From Rhizobacter koreensis (GTDB taxonomy: Bacteria; Pseudomonadota; Gammaproteobacteria; Burkholderiales; Burkholderiaceae_C), in NCBI RefSeq assembly GCF_013366375.1, contig NZ_JABWMJ010000001.1, positions 558,001-622,000 on the forward strand: 64,000 nucleotides of DNA, read 5' to 3'. Shown here in pieces: positions 35,972-43,539 of this stretch. Under the pieces are notes generated by a model. That model was not told the DNA's origin, ran no database searches, and was given only the letters and a program-made list of their open reading frames with translations. How positions within the stretch are numbered: the stretch's first letter is position 1; each line of letters starts with the position of its first letter. The position numbers and the translations under genes are program-made.

Positions 35972-37663
35972 CTGAGCACCGACGCGTCGCCGCAGCGCGC
36001 GTATCGCGCGGCGTGCCCGAACTGCGGCGCGCCGGTCGAGTTCCGCTCGGCCGCGTCGGCGTTCGCCGTCTGCGGCTACTGCGGCAGCCACGTCCTGCGA
36101 GACGGCGACACGCTGCGCAAGGTCGGCGAGCGCGCCGAGCTGTTCGACGATCACTCGCCGCTGCAGGTCGGCGCCGCCGGGCGCTTCCAGGGTGCGCCGT
36201 TCACGCTGGTCGGCCGGCTGCAGTACCGCACGCTCGACGGCACCTGGAACGAGTGGCACGCGCTGTTCGATGCGGGCGCCGACGGCACCCCGAAGTCGGG
36301 CTGGCTTGCGGAAGACAACGGCCGCTACGTGTTCGGCTTCGAGGTCCCGCTCGAGGAAGCGGCGCCGCGGCCCGAGTCGCTGCGCCCCGAGCTCGCGCTC
36401 GTCGTCAACCGCGAGTCGTGGCGCGTCGCGTCGGTGGTGGTGGCGCGCGTGCAGGGCGCCGAGGGCGAGCTGCCGGAGGTGCCCAACCTCGCGACTGCGT
36501 TCGTCGTCGCCGACCTGCGCAGCCCGCGCGACGAGGTCGGCACGCTCGCCTACGCCGACGCCGCCGCGCCGACGTGGTCGGTCGGGCGATCGGTCGCACT
36601 GGGCGAGCTGGCGCTGCAGGGCCTTGCCGAGCGGGCCGAGCGCACGCTTGCCGGCCGAGCCATCGAGTGCCCGAACTGCGGCGCGCCGCTCGAGATCCGC
36701 CTCGACACCACGCGCTCGATCGTGTGCCGGCAATGCCGCTCGGTGATCGACCTCTCGGCGGGAACCGGTGGCGACCTCGCGCACTACCGCCAGGCGACCG
36801 GCACGCGCGAGCCGCAGATCCCGCTCGGCAGCATCGGCACGCTCGCGTTGCCGATCGCGGGCAAGCCCGCGCGCCCGCTGCCGTGGCAGGTGGTCGGCTA
36901 CGTCGAGCGCTGCGAGGTCGCCGGTTCCGCCGGCAGCGCCGATGACGACGACGATGACGGCGAAGGCCAGTCGTTCTGGCGCGAGTACCTGCTCTACCAC
37001 CGCAACGAGGGCTTCGCGTTTCTCGTCGATGCCGAGGACGGCTGGAGCTGGACCGCGCCGATCACCGGCGTGCCGCGCCGCCGCGGCGACCGCGTCGAGC
37101 TCGACGGGGTGCTGTATCGCAAGCTCTACGACTACGTGGGGCAGGTGACCTACGTGCTCGGCGAGTTCTATTGGCGCGTCGAGCGCGACCAGCGGACCGA
37201 CAACACCGACTACGTCGGCACCGGCAGCGCGCTCCGCAAGCGACTGAACCGCGAGGCGACGGTCTCGAACGCTGCGCGGCCGGCCGCCTCGCCGGGCGGC
37301 GCGACCTTGCCCGCCGAGGACCGCGAGGTCGTCTGGTCGGCCGGCGAGACGCTGCCGGCCGCGCAGATCGTCACCGCGTTCAAGCTGCGCGCCGAGACCC
37401 TGAAGGCACTCGAGCGCGACGCGCTGCCGGGCGCGTTCCGCCATTCGCTGCTCGGCAAGATCGTGTTCTGGGCGATCGTCGTGATCGTGCTGCTGATGCT
37501 GGTGCGCTGCGCGACGCGCGACGACTGCGAGCCGATGCGGCGCAGTTACGGGCCCGAGTCGGCGCAATACCGGAGCTGCGTCGCCAACAATCGGAGCGGC
37601 TCGGGCTTCCGCACGGGCGGCGGGTCGTTTGGCGGCTTCTCGACCGGCGGCGGTCACAAGTGA
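35972..37663 (+). CDS. DUF4178 double zinc-ribbon membrane-associated protein, probable CTG start
   Basis: About 563 residues if read from CTG at 35972. There is no in-frame ATG, GTG or TTG between the preceding in-frame stop (35861) and 36329, yet the zinc ribbon C15-x2-C18...C34-x2-C37 and half of the first DUF4178 domain are encoded before 36329. GGAG lies 6 bases before the CTG. A second ribbon (C233, C236, C252, C255) precedes a second DUF4178 domain; an acidic run (DDDDDD), one C-terminal membrane helix (IVFWAIVVIVLLMLV) and a Gly-rich tail follow. Exact function unknown; partners suggest membrane/polyamine work. Confidence 0.82.
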   Translation: MSTDASPQRAYRAACPNCGAPVEFRSAASAFAVCGYCGSHVLRDGDTLRKVGERAELFDDHSPLQVGAAGRFQGAPFTLVGRLQYRTLDGTWNEWHALFDAGADGTPKSGWLAEDNGRYVFGFEVPLEEAAPRPESLRPELALVVNRESWRVASVVVARVQGAEGELPEVPNLATAFVVADLRSPRDEVGTLAYADAAAPTWSVGRSVALGELALQGLAERAERTLAGRAIECPNCGAPLEIRLDTTRSIVCRQCRSVIDLSAGTGGDLAHYRQATGTREPQIPLGSIGTLALPIAGKPARPLPWQVVGYVERCEVAGSAGSADDDDDDGEGQSFWREYLLYHRNEGFAFLVDAEDGWSWTAPITGVPRRRGDRVELDGVLYRKLYDYVGQVTYVLGEFYWRVERDQRTDNTDYVGTGSALRKRLNREATVSNAARPAASPGGATLPAEDREVVWSAGETLPAAQIVTAFKLRAETLKALERDALPGAFRHSLLGKIVFWAIVVIVLLMLVRCATRDDCEPMRRSYGPESAQYRSCVANNRSGSGFRTGGGSFGGFSTGGGHK

Positions 37664-37702
37664 CGACCCGGGGCCGGAGCCCCGTTGACGAGGAGGAACG
37701 AA

Positions 37703-37924
37703 ATGGAAATCGAGTGGCTGAGGCCGGCGGCCGTGATCGGCTCGTTCATGTTCGCGCTGATCGGCGTGCTGATCTTCTGGGTCTGCTTCATCGTCGTCGA
37801 CAAGCTGACGCCGTACGACCTGTGGCACGAGATCGTCGGCAAGCAGAACGTCGCGCTCGCCATCGTGGTCGGCGCGATGTGCATCGCGATCGGCCTGATC
37901 GTCGCGGCCGCGGTGCACGGCTAG
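37703..37924 (+). CDS. DUF350 family membrane protein
   Basis: 73 residues with two membrane segments: VIGSFMFALIGVLIFWVCFIVVD and VALAIVVGAMCIAIGLIVAAAVHG, joined by a short loop with LTPYDLWHEIVGKQN, a form typical of DUF350 (YjfL-like). A very strong AGGAGGAA ribosome site lies upstream. Part of the SPFH-DUF4178-polyamine operon. Confidence 0.9.
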   Translation: MEIEWLRPAAVIGSFMFALIGVLIFWVCFIVVDKLTPYDLWHEIVGKQNVALAIVVGAMCIAIGLIVAAAVHG

Positions 37925-37939
37925 CGGCGTGCTCGCGCG

Positions 37940-39550
37940 GTGAGCGCGTTGCCGGCGCCATCGCCGGAGACATCCGAGCGGGCCGCCCGCCTGCCGCGCG
38001 GTGGCGACGCGCGGCCGGTCGACCCGGCCGAGGTCGCGCTGCTCGCGTCGGTGTTCATCGTCGCCGCCTGCGGCCTGGTCTACGAACTGGTCGCCGGCAC
38101 GGTCGCGAGCTACCTGCTCGGCGACTCGGTGCTTCAGTTCTCGACCGTCATCGGCACGTACCTGTTCGCGATGGGCGTGGGCTCCTACCTGTCGCGCTTC
38201 TTCGAGCGCCAGCTCGTCGCGCACTTCCTGCGCATCGAGTTGCTTGTGGGCGTCGTCGGCGGGCTGATGCCGGCGGCGCTGTTCGGCCTGCACTCGGTGG
38301 CGTCGCCGTCGTTCCGCGTGGCGCTCTACGGCCTCGTGCTCGCGGTCGGCGTGCTGGTCGGGCTCGAGATCCCGCTGGTGCTGCGCATCCTCAAGCGCGA
38401 GGCGAGCGCGCACGGCGGCGCCGGCGCGGGCCTGCGCACGCTGGTCTCGCAGGTGCTGACCTTCGACTACCTCGGTGCGCTCGCGGTGTCGATCGCGTTC
38501 CCGCTGCTGCTGGTGCCGCAGCTCGGGCTCATCCGCACCGGCGCGTTGTTCGGGCTGCTCAACGCGGCCGTCGCGATCTGGGCGCTCTGGCTGTTCCGCG
38601 CGCGCATCCGTGGCGTGGCGGCGCATGCGCTCGCATGCGCGGTCGCGGTCGGACTGCTCGGCGCCGCGCTCGTCGCCGCCGACCGCGTGACGACCTGGGC
38701 CGAGGACCGGCTCTACGCGGACCGCGTGGTGGTGAGCGAGTCGAGCCGCTGGCAGCGCATCGTCGTCACCTCGAGCAGCCACGGCGTGCGTCTCTTCCTC
38801 AACGGCAACCTGCAGTTCAGCTCGACCGACGAGTACCGCTACCACGAGGCGCTGGTGCACCCCGCGATGGCGGCGCACGGCGCGCCCAGGCGCGTGCTCG
38901 TGCTCGGCGGCGGCGACGGCATGGCGGTGCGCGAGATCCTGCGCTGGCCGAGCGTCGAGCAGGTGACGCTGGTCGAGCTCGATCCGCACATGACGCGGCT
39001 GTTCGGCGAGCTGCCGTTGCTGCGCACGCTCAACGCCGACGCGCTGCGCTCGCCGAAGGTGCGCACCGTCAACGACGACGCGTTCGGCTGGCTCGAGCGC
39101 AACCCCGACGTGTTCGACGTGATCGTGATCGACTTTCCCGATCCGACCAACTTCTCCATCGGCAAGCTCTACACGTCGACGTTCTATGCGCTCGTCGACC
39201 GTCACCTTGCGGCCGGAGGCTTCGCCGCGGTGCAGACCACGTCGCCGCTGATCGCGCGACGCAGCTTCTGGACCGTGGTCGCCAGCGTCGAATCGGCGGG
39301 CCTCACCGCGACCCCATACCACGCGCACGTGCCGAGCTTCGGCGAGTGGGGCTTCGTCGTGGCCGGACGGCGGCCGTTCCGGATGGCGCAGGCGCTGCCG
39401 AATGGTCTGCGCTTTCTCGACGTCAAGGGGCTGCCCGCGCTGTTCGACTTTCCGCTCGACATGGCACGCGTGCCCGCCGAGGTGAACCGGCTGTCGAACC
39501 AGGTGCTGGTGCGGACCTACGAAGAGGAGTGGGGGAAGGTGCACCCGTGA
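37940..39550 (+). CDS. Membrane-embedded polyamine aminopropyltransferase (spermidine synthase-like)
   Basis: 536 residues, GTG start. The N-terminal half (about 30-240) holds roughly seven membrane helices; the C-terminal half is a Rossmann methyltransferase-like SpeE domain: LFLNGNLQFSSTDEYRYHEALVHP, VLVLGGGDGMAVREIL (decarboxylated-AdoMet site), TLVELDP and VIDFPDPTNFSIGKLY. SpeE adds an aminopropyl group to putrescine or a related amine. The membrane anchor puts that chemistry at the bilayer. Its stop overlaps the start of the amine oxidase gene (GTGA). Confidence 0.88.
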   Translation: MSALPAPSPETSERAARLPRGGDARPVDPAEVALLASVFIVAACGLVYELVAGTVASYLLGDSVLQFSTVIGTYLFAMGVGSYLSRFFERQLVAHFLRIELLVGVVGGLMPAALFGLHSVASPSFRVALYGLVLAVGVLVGLEIPLVLRILKREASAHGGAGAGLRTLVSQVLTFDYLGALAVSIAFPLLLVPQLGLIRTGALFGLLNAAVAIWALWLFRARIRGVAAHALACAVAVGLLGAALVAADRVTTWAEDRLYADRVVVSESSRWQRIVVTSSSHGVRLFLNGNLQFSSTDEYRYHEALVHPAMAAHGAPRRVLVLGGGDGMAVREILRWPSVEQVTLVELDPHMTRLFGELPLLRTLNADALRSPKVRTVNDDAFGWLERNPDVFDVIVIDFPDPTNFSIGKLYTSTFYALVDRHLAAGGFAAVQTTSPLIARRSFWTVVASVESAGLTATPYHAHVPSFGEWGFVVAGRRPFRMAQALPNGLRFLDVKGLPALFDFPLDMARVPAEVNRLSNQVLVRTYEEEWGKVHP

Positions 39551-41313
39551 GCGTGCCGACGCGATCAGGCGGCGCTGCGCGCCTGGGCGGCGATGCCGGA
39601 GGCCACGGCGGCATCGCTGCGAACCCACCCGGGCTCGCGCAAGCCGGGCGCCCGGAGGGCGGCGTCACGCGCCGCCATGTGCTTGCCGCGGCCGGCCTCG
39701 CGCCGCTCGCCGCCTGCGACTGGCTGCACGGCGACGATGCGCGAGCGCTCGATGGCGCCTGGGTCGGCCTGTCGCACGAGCGTGGTCACCGCTTGCGGGG
39801 TGCCGCGGCGTCCACGGGCGCTGCCCCCGTGCCGGCGCTGCAGCGCCGCTGCGCGGTGATCGTGGTCGGTGCCGGCGTCGCAGGTCTGGCGGCGGCGCGC
39901 GCGCTCACGCAGGCCGGCATCGACGATGTCCACGTCTTCGACGTCGAGGACGGGGCCGGCGGCAACAGCCGCGGCCTCAGCATCAACGGCCTGCGCTGCC
40001 CGCTCGGCGCGCACTACCTGCCGGTGCCCGACGAGGACAACGCCGAGGCGATCGAGCTGCTCGAGGCGTTCGGCGTGCGCAGCACGCGCGGAGGGCGGGC
40101 CGTCTACGACGAGCGCCACCTCGTGCACAGCCCGCAGGAGCGCCTGCACGTCGGCGGCCAGTGGGTCGAAGGGCTGCTGCCGCCGGTCGAGGCGCTGCCG
40201 CTCGCCGAGCGGGCGTCGACGACGGCGCAGTACGCGCGCTTCAGCCGCGAGGTCGACGCGCTGCGTGCGGGAGGGCGCTTCCGCATCCCGACCGCGAGCT
40301 CGCGCTGGGACGCCGAGCTCGAAGGCTTCGACGCGATCACCTTCGCGACCTGGCTCGACCGCCGCGGCTACGACGCGCCGGCGCTGCGCTGGTACCTCGA
40401 CTACTGCTGCCGCGACGACTACGGCGCCGGCGCGGCGACGGTGTCGGCGTGGGCGGGCCTGCACTACTTCGCGAGCCGTCACGGCTTTCGCGACCCGGGC
40501 GCGGGCGAAGGGGGCGAGACCGGCGAGGGCGTGCTCACCTGGCCCGAAGGCAACGCCTGGCTCGTCGAGCGCATGGCGGCGCCGCTCGGCGCCCGGCTGC
40601 ACGCCGGCTGCGTGGCCCTGCGCATCGACGAAGGGCGGCACGCGGTCGACGTCGACCTCTGGAACGTCGCCGCGTCGCGCGTCGAACGCTGGACCGCGGC
40701 GCACGTCGTCACGGCGGTGCCGCTGTTCGTCGCGCGGCGCATCGTCGTCGAGCCGCCGCCCGCGCTCGTCGCTGCCGCGGCAGCGCTGCAGTACGCGCCG
40801 TGGCTCGTCGTCAACGTCGCGCTCGACGCGCCGCTCGACGACGTGCCCGGCGCGCCGCCGTCCTGGGACAACGTGGTCTACGGCAGCTCGGGGCTCGGCT
40901 ACGTCGACGCCGGCCACCAGTCGATGCGCCCGGTCGCCGAGCGTGTCGTGCTCACCGCCTACCGCGCGTTCGGCGACGGCGACGCCGCGCAGCGAGCGAC
41001 CGCACGCAGCCGCCTGCTGGCCGAGCCGTGGCAGCCGCATGCGGCGGCGCTGTTCGCGGAATGGGAGGCGGTCCACCCCGACCTCCAACGCAAGGCTCGG
41101 CAGGTGCGCCTGATGCGCTACGGGCATGCGATGAGCATCCCGGTGCCCGGGGTGCGAAGCAGCCCGGCGCTCGCGGCACTCGCTGCCGTGCCCGGTCGCG
41201 TGCAGTTCGCGCACGGCGATCTGGCCGGGTACTCGATCTTCGAGGAGGCGCTGCATCACGGCAGGCGTGCCGCGCGCGCGGTGAGCGCCGCGCGCGCCGT
41301 CGCGGCGGTCTAG
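39547..41313 (+). CDS. Tat-exported FAD-dependent amine oxidase-like protein
   Basis: About 588 residues from GTG 39547 (4-base overlap with the previous gene). A twin-arginine signal TRRHVLAAAGLAPLAAC (R42, R43) with a lipobox-like cysteine near residue 57 is followed by a flavin fold: CAVIVVGAGVAGLAAARAL, then GGNSRG and an NAD-binding-8/amine-oxidase body, ending in VQFAHGDLAGYSIFEEALHHG. It probably oxidises an amine, perhaps a polyamine product of the neighbour, outside the cytoplasm. The ~40-residue pre-signal stretch may be partly untranslated if a later start is used. Confidence 0.8.
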   Translation: MSVPTRSGGAARLGGDAGGHGGIAANPPGLAQAGRPEGGVTRRHVLAAAGLAPLAACDWLHGDDARALDGAWVGLSHERGHRLRGAAASTGAAPVPALQRRCAVIVVGAGVAGLAAARALTQAGIDDVHVFDVEDGAGGNSRGLSINGLRCPLGAHYLPVPDEDNAEAIELLEAFGVRSTRGGRAVYDERHLVHSPQERLHVGGQWVEGLLPPVEALPLAERASTTAQYARFSREVDALRAGGRFRIPTASSRWDAELEGFDAITFATWLDRRGYDAPALRWYLDYCCRDDYGAGAATVSAWAGLHYFASRHGFRDPGAGEGGETGEGVLTWPEGNAWLVERMAAPLGARLHAGCVALRIDEGRHAVDVDLWNVAASRVERWTAAHVVTAVPLFVARRIVVEPPPALVAAAAALQYAPWLVVNVALDAPLDDVPGAPPSWDNVVYGSSGLGYVDAGHQSMRPVAERVVLTAYRAFGDGDAAQRATARSRLLAEPWQPHAAALFAEWEAVHPDLQRKARQVRLMRYGHAMSIPVPGVRSSPALAALAAVPGRVQFAHGDLAGYSIFEEALHHGRRAARAVSAARAVAAV

Positions 41314-41332
41314 AGCACCCCGGTCGGCCGGC

Positions 41333-42304
41333 CTACGCCGGCTCGGCCTCGTGATCTGCGAGGGTGCGGATCACGTCGATGAACGCCTGCGCAGCCGGGC
41401 TCGGTGGCTCGCCTTGCAGCGTGATCAGGCCGAAGTCGGGCATCGCTCCGAAGAGCTCGGCGCCGATGCGCGTCAGAAGCCCGCGCCGCACGTACTTGTC
41501 GACCAGCGCGGCCGGCTGCAGCGAGAGCATGTTGGTGCTCTGCAGCAGCTCGAGTGCGAACAGGAACGACGGCGTCTCGACGATGCCCGAGGTGAGCGCG
41601 AGACCGGTGCTGCTGAAGATGTCGTCCGACACCTTGCGCAGCGCGGTCGACGTCGGATAGAGGATCCACGGCCAGTTCGAAAGCTCGGTCAGGCTGGGCG
41701 CGTGGCGCCCGCGCAGCGGGTGGTGCAGCCCCGCCGTGATCTGCAGCCCTTCGCCGGTGAGCCGTTCGTAGCTGAACTGATCGCGCTGTGACTCCGCGGT
41801 GAAGCGGCCGATCATCACGTCGATCTTGCGTTCGGCCAGCCACACGATCAGCTGGTCGCTGCTCTGCTCGAGCACCTTCACCACGAGCAGCGGACGCAGT
41901 CGCTGGAGCTCGTCGACCGCGGCGATCAGCAGGTGCGCTGCCGATCCCGAAATCGCGCCGATCGACAGGTGGCCGTGGCCGCCCTGCTTGAGCGTGCTGA
42001 ACTCGTCGACGAACTTCCGGTGCCCGTCGAGGGCCGAGCTGGCATAACGCAATGTGAAGAGTCCAAGCTCGTTCGGACGCATTCCGCGCGGCAGCCGGTC
42101 GAACAGGCGGGACCCCAGCATGTCCTCGATGTCCATCAGCACCTTGGTCGCTGCCGGCTGCGTCATGTGCATTTGCTCGGCAGTTAGGCGCAGATTACGG
42201 GTTTTTCCCAGGATATCGAGGAAGTGCAGGTGCCGGAAACGCAACCGCGAGACTTGCGCCAAAACCAAGGGTTTACCAGCAGGCGCATCCTGACTCATCA
42301 CCAT
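41333..42304 (-). CDS. LysR-family regulator (GbpR/PcaQ-like)
   Basis: 323 residues. HTH at about 22-80 (FRHLHFLDILGKTRNLRLTAEQ, then MTQPAATKVLMDIEDMLGS), a variant close to PcaQ and galactose-binding regulator GbpR in style. Effector domain with GHLSIGAISGSAAHLL. Divergent from the TRAP/pentonate operon, so it should sense a pentonate or a downstream acid. ATG at 42304 or 42298 (MVMSQ) are both possible starts; convergent with the amine oxidase gene. Confidence 0.88.
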   Translation of the reverse strand: MVMSQDAPAGKPLVLAQVSRLRFRHLHFLDILGKTRNLRLTAEQMHMTQPAATKVLMDIEDMLGSRLFDRLPRGMRPNELGLFTLRYASSALDGHRKFVDEFSTLKQGGHGHLSIGAISGSAAHLLIAAVDELQRLRPLLVVKVLEQSSDQLIVWLAERKIDVMIGRFTAESQRDQFSYERLTGEGLQITAGLHHPLRGRHAPSLTELSNWPWILYPTSTALRKVSDDIFSSTGLALTSGIVETPSFLFALELLQSTNMLSLQPAALVDKYVRRGLLTRIGAELFGAMPDFGLITLQGEPPSPAAQAFIDVIRTLADHEAEPA

Positions 42305-42337
42305 TTGGAATGGATGCTAGCAAAAAAGTCAGTGGAC

Positions 42338-42350
42338 CCGACGGGGTCGG
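42338..42350. promoter_or_regulatory. Operator candidate, copy 1: CCGAC-N3-GTCGG
   Basis: Perfect 5-bp dyad with a 3-base centre (GGG) in the LysR-dctP divergent region. The same dyad recurs 45 bp away at 42383-42395. Repeat and spacing suggest two sites for one regulator. Confidence 0.5.
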
Positions 42351-42382
42351 TCACCTAGCCTTCGGCGCGAATCAGGAACGGT

Positions 42383-42395
42383 CCGACAAGGTCGG
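42383..42395. promoter_or_regulatory. Operator candidate, copy 2: CCGAC-N3-GTCGG
   Basis: Second copy (centre AAG), here extended to a 6-bp arm TCCGAC/GTCGGA (42382-42396). Centre-to-centre distance to copy 1 is 45 bp, about four helical turns, so proteins bound at both could contact each other. It ends 51 bases before the dctP start. Confidence 0.5.
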
Positions 42396-42446
42396 ATCGT
42401 CGCAGGTGGCCACGCCACGAGAAGTCCCATCACTTCCGGAGATGTC

Positions 42447-43469
42447 ATGAAGTTCAGATCGCTTGGCTTGGCTGCTGCTGCACTGCTCGTCGCCCTCGCT
42501 GCTCCCGCCTCGGCGCAGGTCAACCAGCACGTGTTCAAGATTGGCGCGGGCCTCACCGAGGACCACCCGCAGATCAAGGCGCTGAAGTACTTCGGCGAGC
42601 AACTCTCCGCCAGGAGCGGCGGCAAGATGACGGCGCAGGTCCATGCCGGCGGTTCGCTCGGCAACGACGTCACCATGACGTCGGCGCTGCGCGGCGGCAC
42701 GCTGGAGATGACCATCCCCGACAGCTCGACGCTGGTCTCGCTTGTCAAGCCGTTCGGCGTGCTGAACCTGCCGCTGACCTTCAACAACGAGCAGGAAGCC
42801 GACGCCGTGCTCGATGGCTCGTTCGGCCAGAAGCTGCTCGCCAGGCTGCCCGAGAAGGGTCTCGTCGGCCTCGGCTTCTGGGAGAACGGCTTCCGTCACG
42901 TCACCAACTCGCGCCGCCCGGTGGCGCGCGCCGACGACCTGAGCGGCCTCAAGCTGCGCGTCATCCAGAGCCCGCTGTTCCTCGACACCTTCAACGCACT
43001 CGGCGCGAACGCCACGCCGATGCCCTTCACCGAGCTGTATTCGGCGATGGAGTCGACCGCGGTCGATGGCCAGGAGAACCCGCCGGCCACCATCCTGGCC
43101 AGCAAGTTCTACGAAGTGCAGAAGCACCTCGTGCTGTCGCGTCACATGTACAGCGCCTGGGTGCTGCTGATGTCGAAGAAAACCTGGGACGGCCTGTCGG
43201 CGCAGGAGCAGAAGATCGTCCAGGACGCGGCGCGCGAGGCCACGCTGTTCGAGCGCAAGGCCATCCGCGCGTTCTCGGAGACGGCGCTGGCCGACCTGAA
43301 GAAGGCCGGCATGCAGATCACCGAGCTGCCGGCCGCCGAGCAGGCCAAGATGCGAGCCAAGCTGCAGCCGGTCGTCGCCAAGTTCAGCAAGGAGTTCGGC
43401 GAGGACACCACCGCCGAGATGATGAGCGAGCTCGGCAAGGTGCGCGGCGCCAGGACCGCCAGCAAGTAA
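42447..43469 (+). CDS. dctP: TRAP transporter substrate-binding protein (DctP)
   Basis: 340 residues with signal peptide cut after ASA (APASAQV). DctP pattern: FKIGAGLTEDHPQIKALKYF, the carboxylate-binding arginine in DLSGLKLRVIQSP, and FTELYSAMESTAVDGQENPP. TRAP receptors bind carboxylates by that arginine. Operon context with pentonate dehydratases implies xylonate, arabinonate or a related sugar acid. Ribosome site CCGGAG before ATG. Confidence 0.92.
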   Translation: MKFRSLGLAAAALLVALAAPASAQVNQHVFKIGAGLTEDHPQIKALKYFGEQLSARSGGKMTAQVHAGGSLGNDVTMTSALRGGTLEMTIPDSSTLVSLVKPFGVLNLPLTFNNEQEADAVLDGSFGQKLLARLPEKGLVGLGFWENGFRHVTNSRRPVARADDLSGLKLRVIQSPLFLDTFNALGANATPMPFTELYSAMESTAVDGQENPPATILASKFYEVQKHLVLSRHMYSAWVLLMSKKTWDGLSAQEQKIVQDAAREATLFERKAIRAFSETALADLKKAGMQITELPAAEQAKMRAKLQPVVAKFSKEFGEDTTAEMMSELGKVRGARTASK

Positions 43470-43539
43470 TCCGCTCTGCCCGAGAGGCGGTGCCGCCGTC
43501 TCTCGCTCGATTCCCCTCTTTCCTCTCACGACGACGGCA

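Noticed and set aside
35822..39628. Long minus-strand open frame opposite the SPFH/DUF4178/SpeE operon
   Set aside because: Antisense shadow caused by high third-position GC; the plus-strand genes have motifs and ribosome sites.
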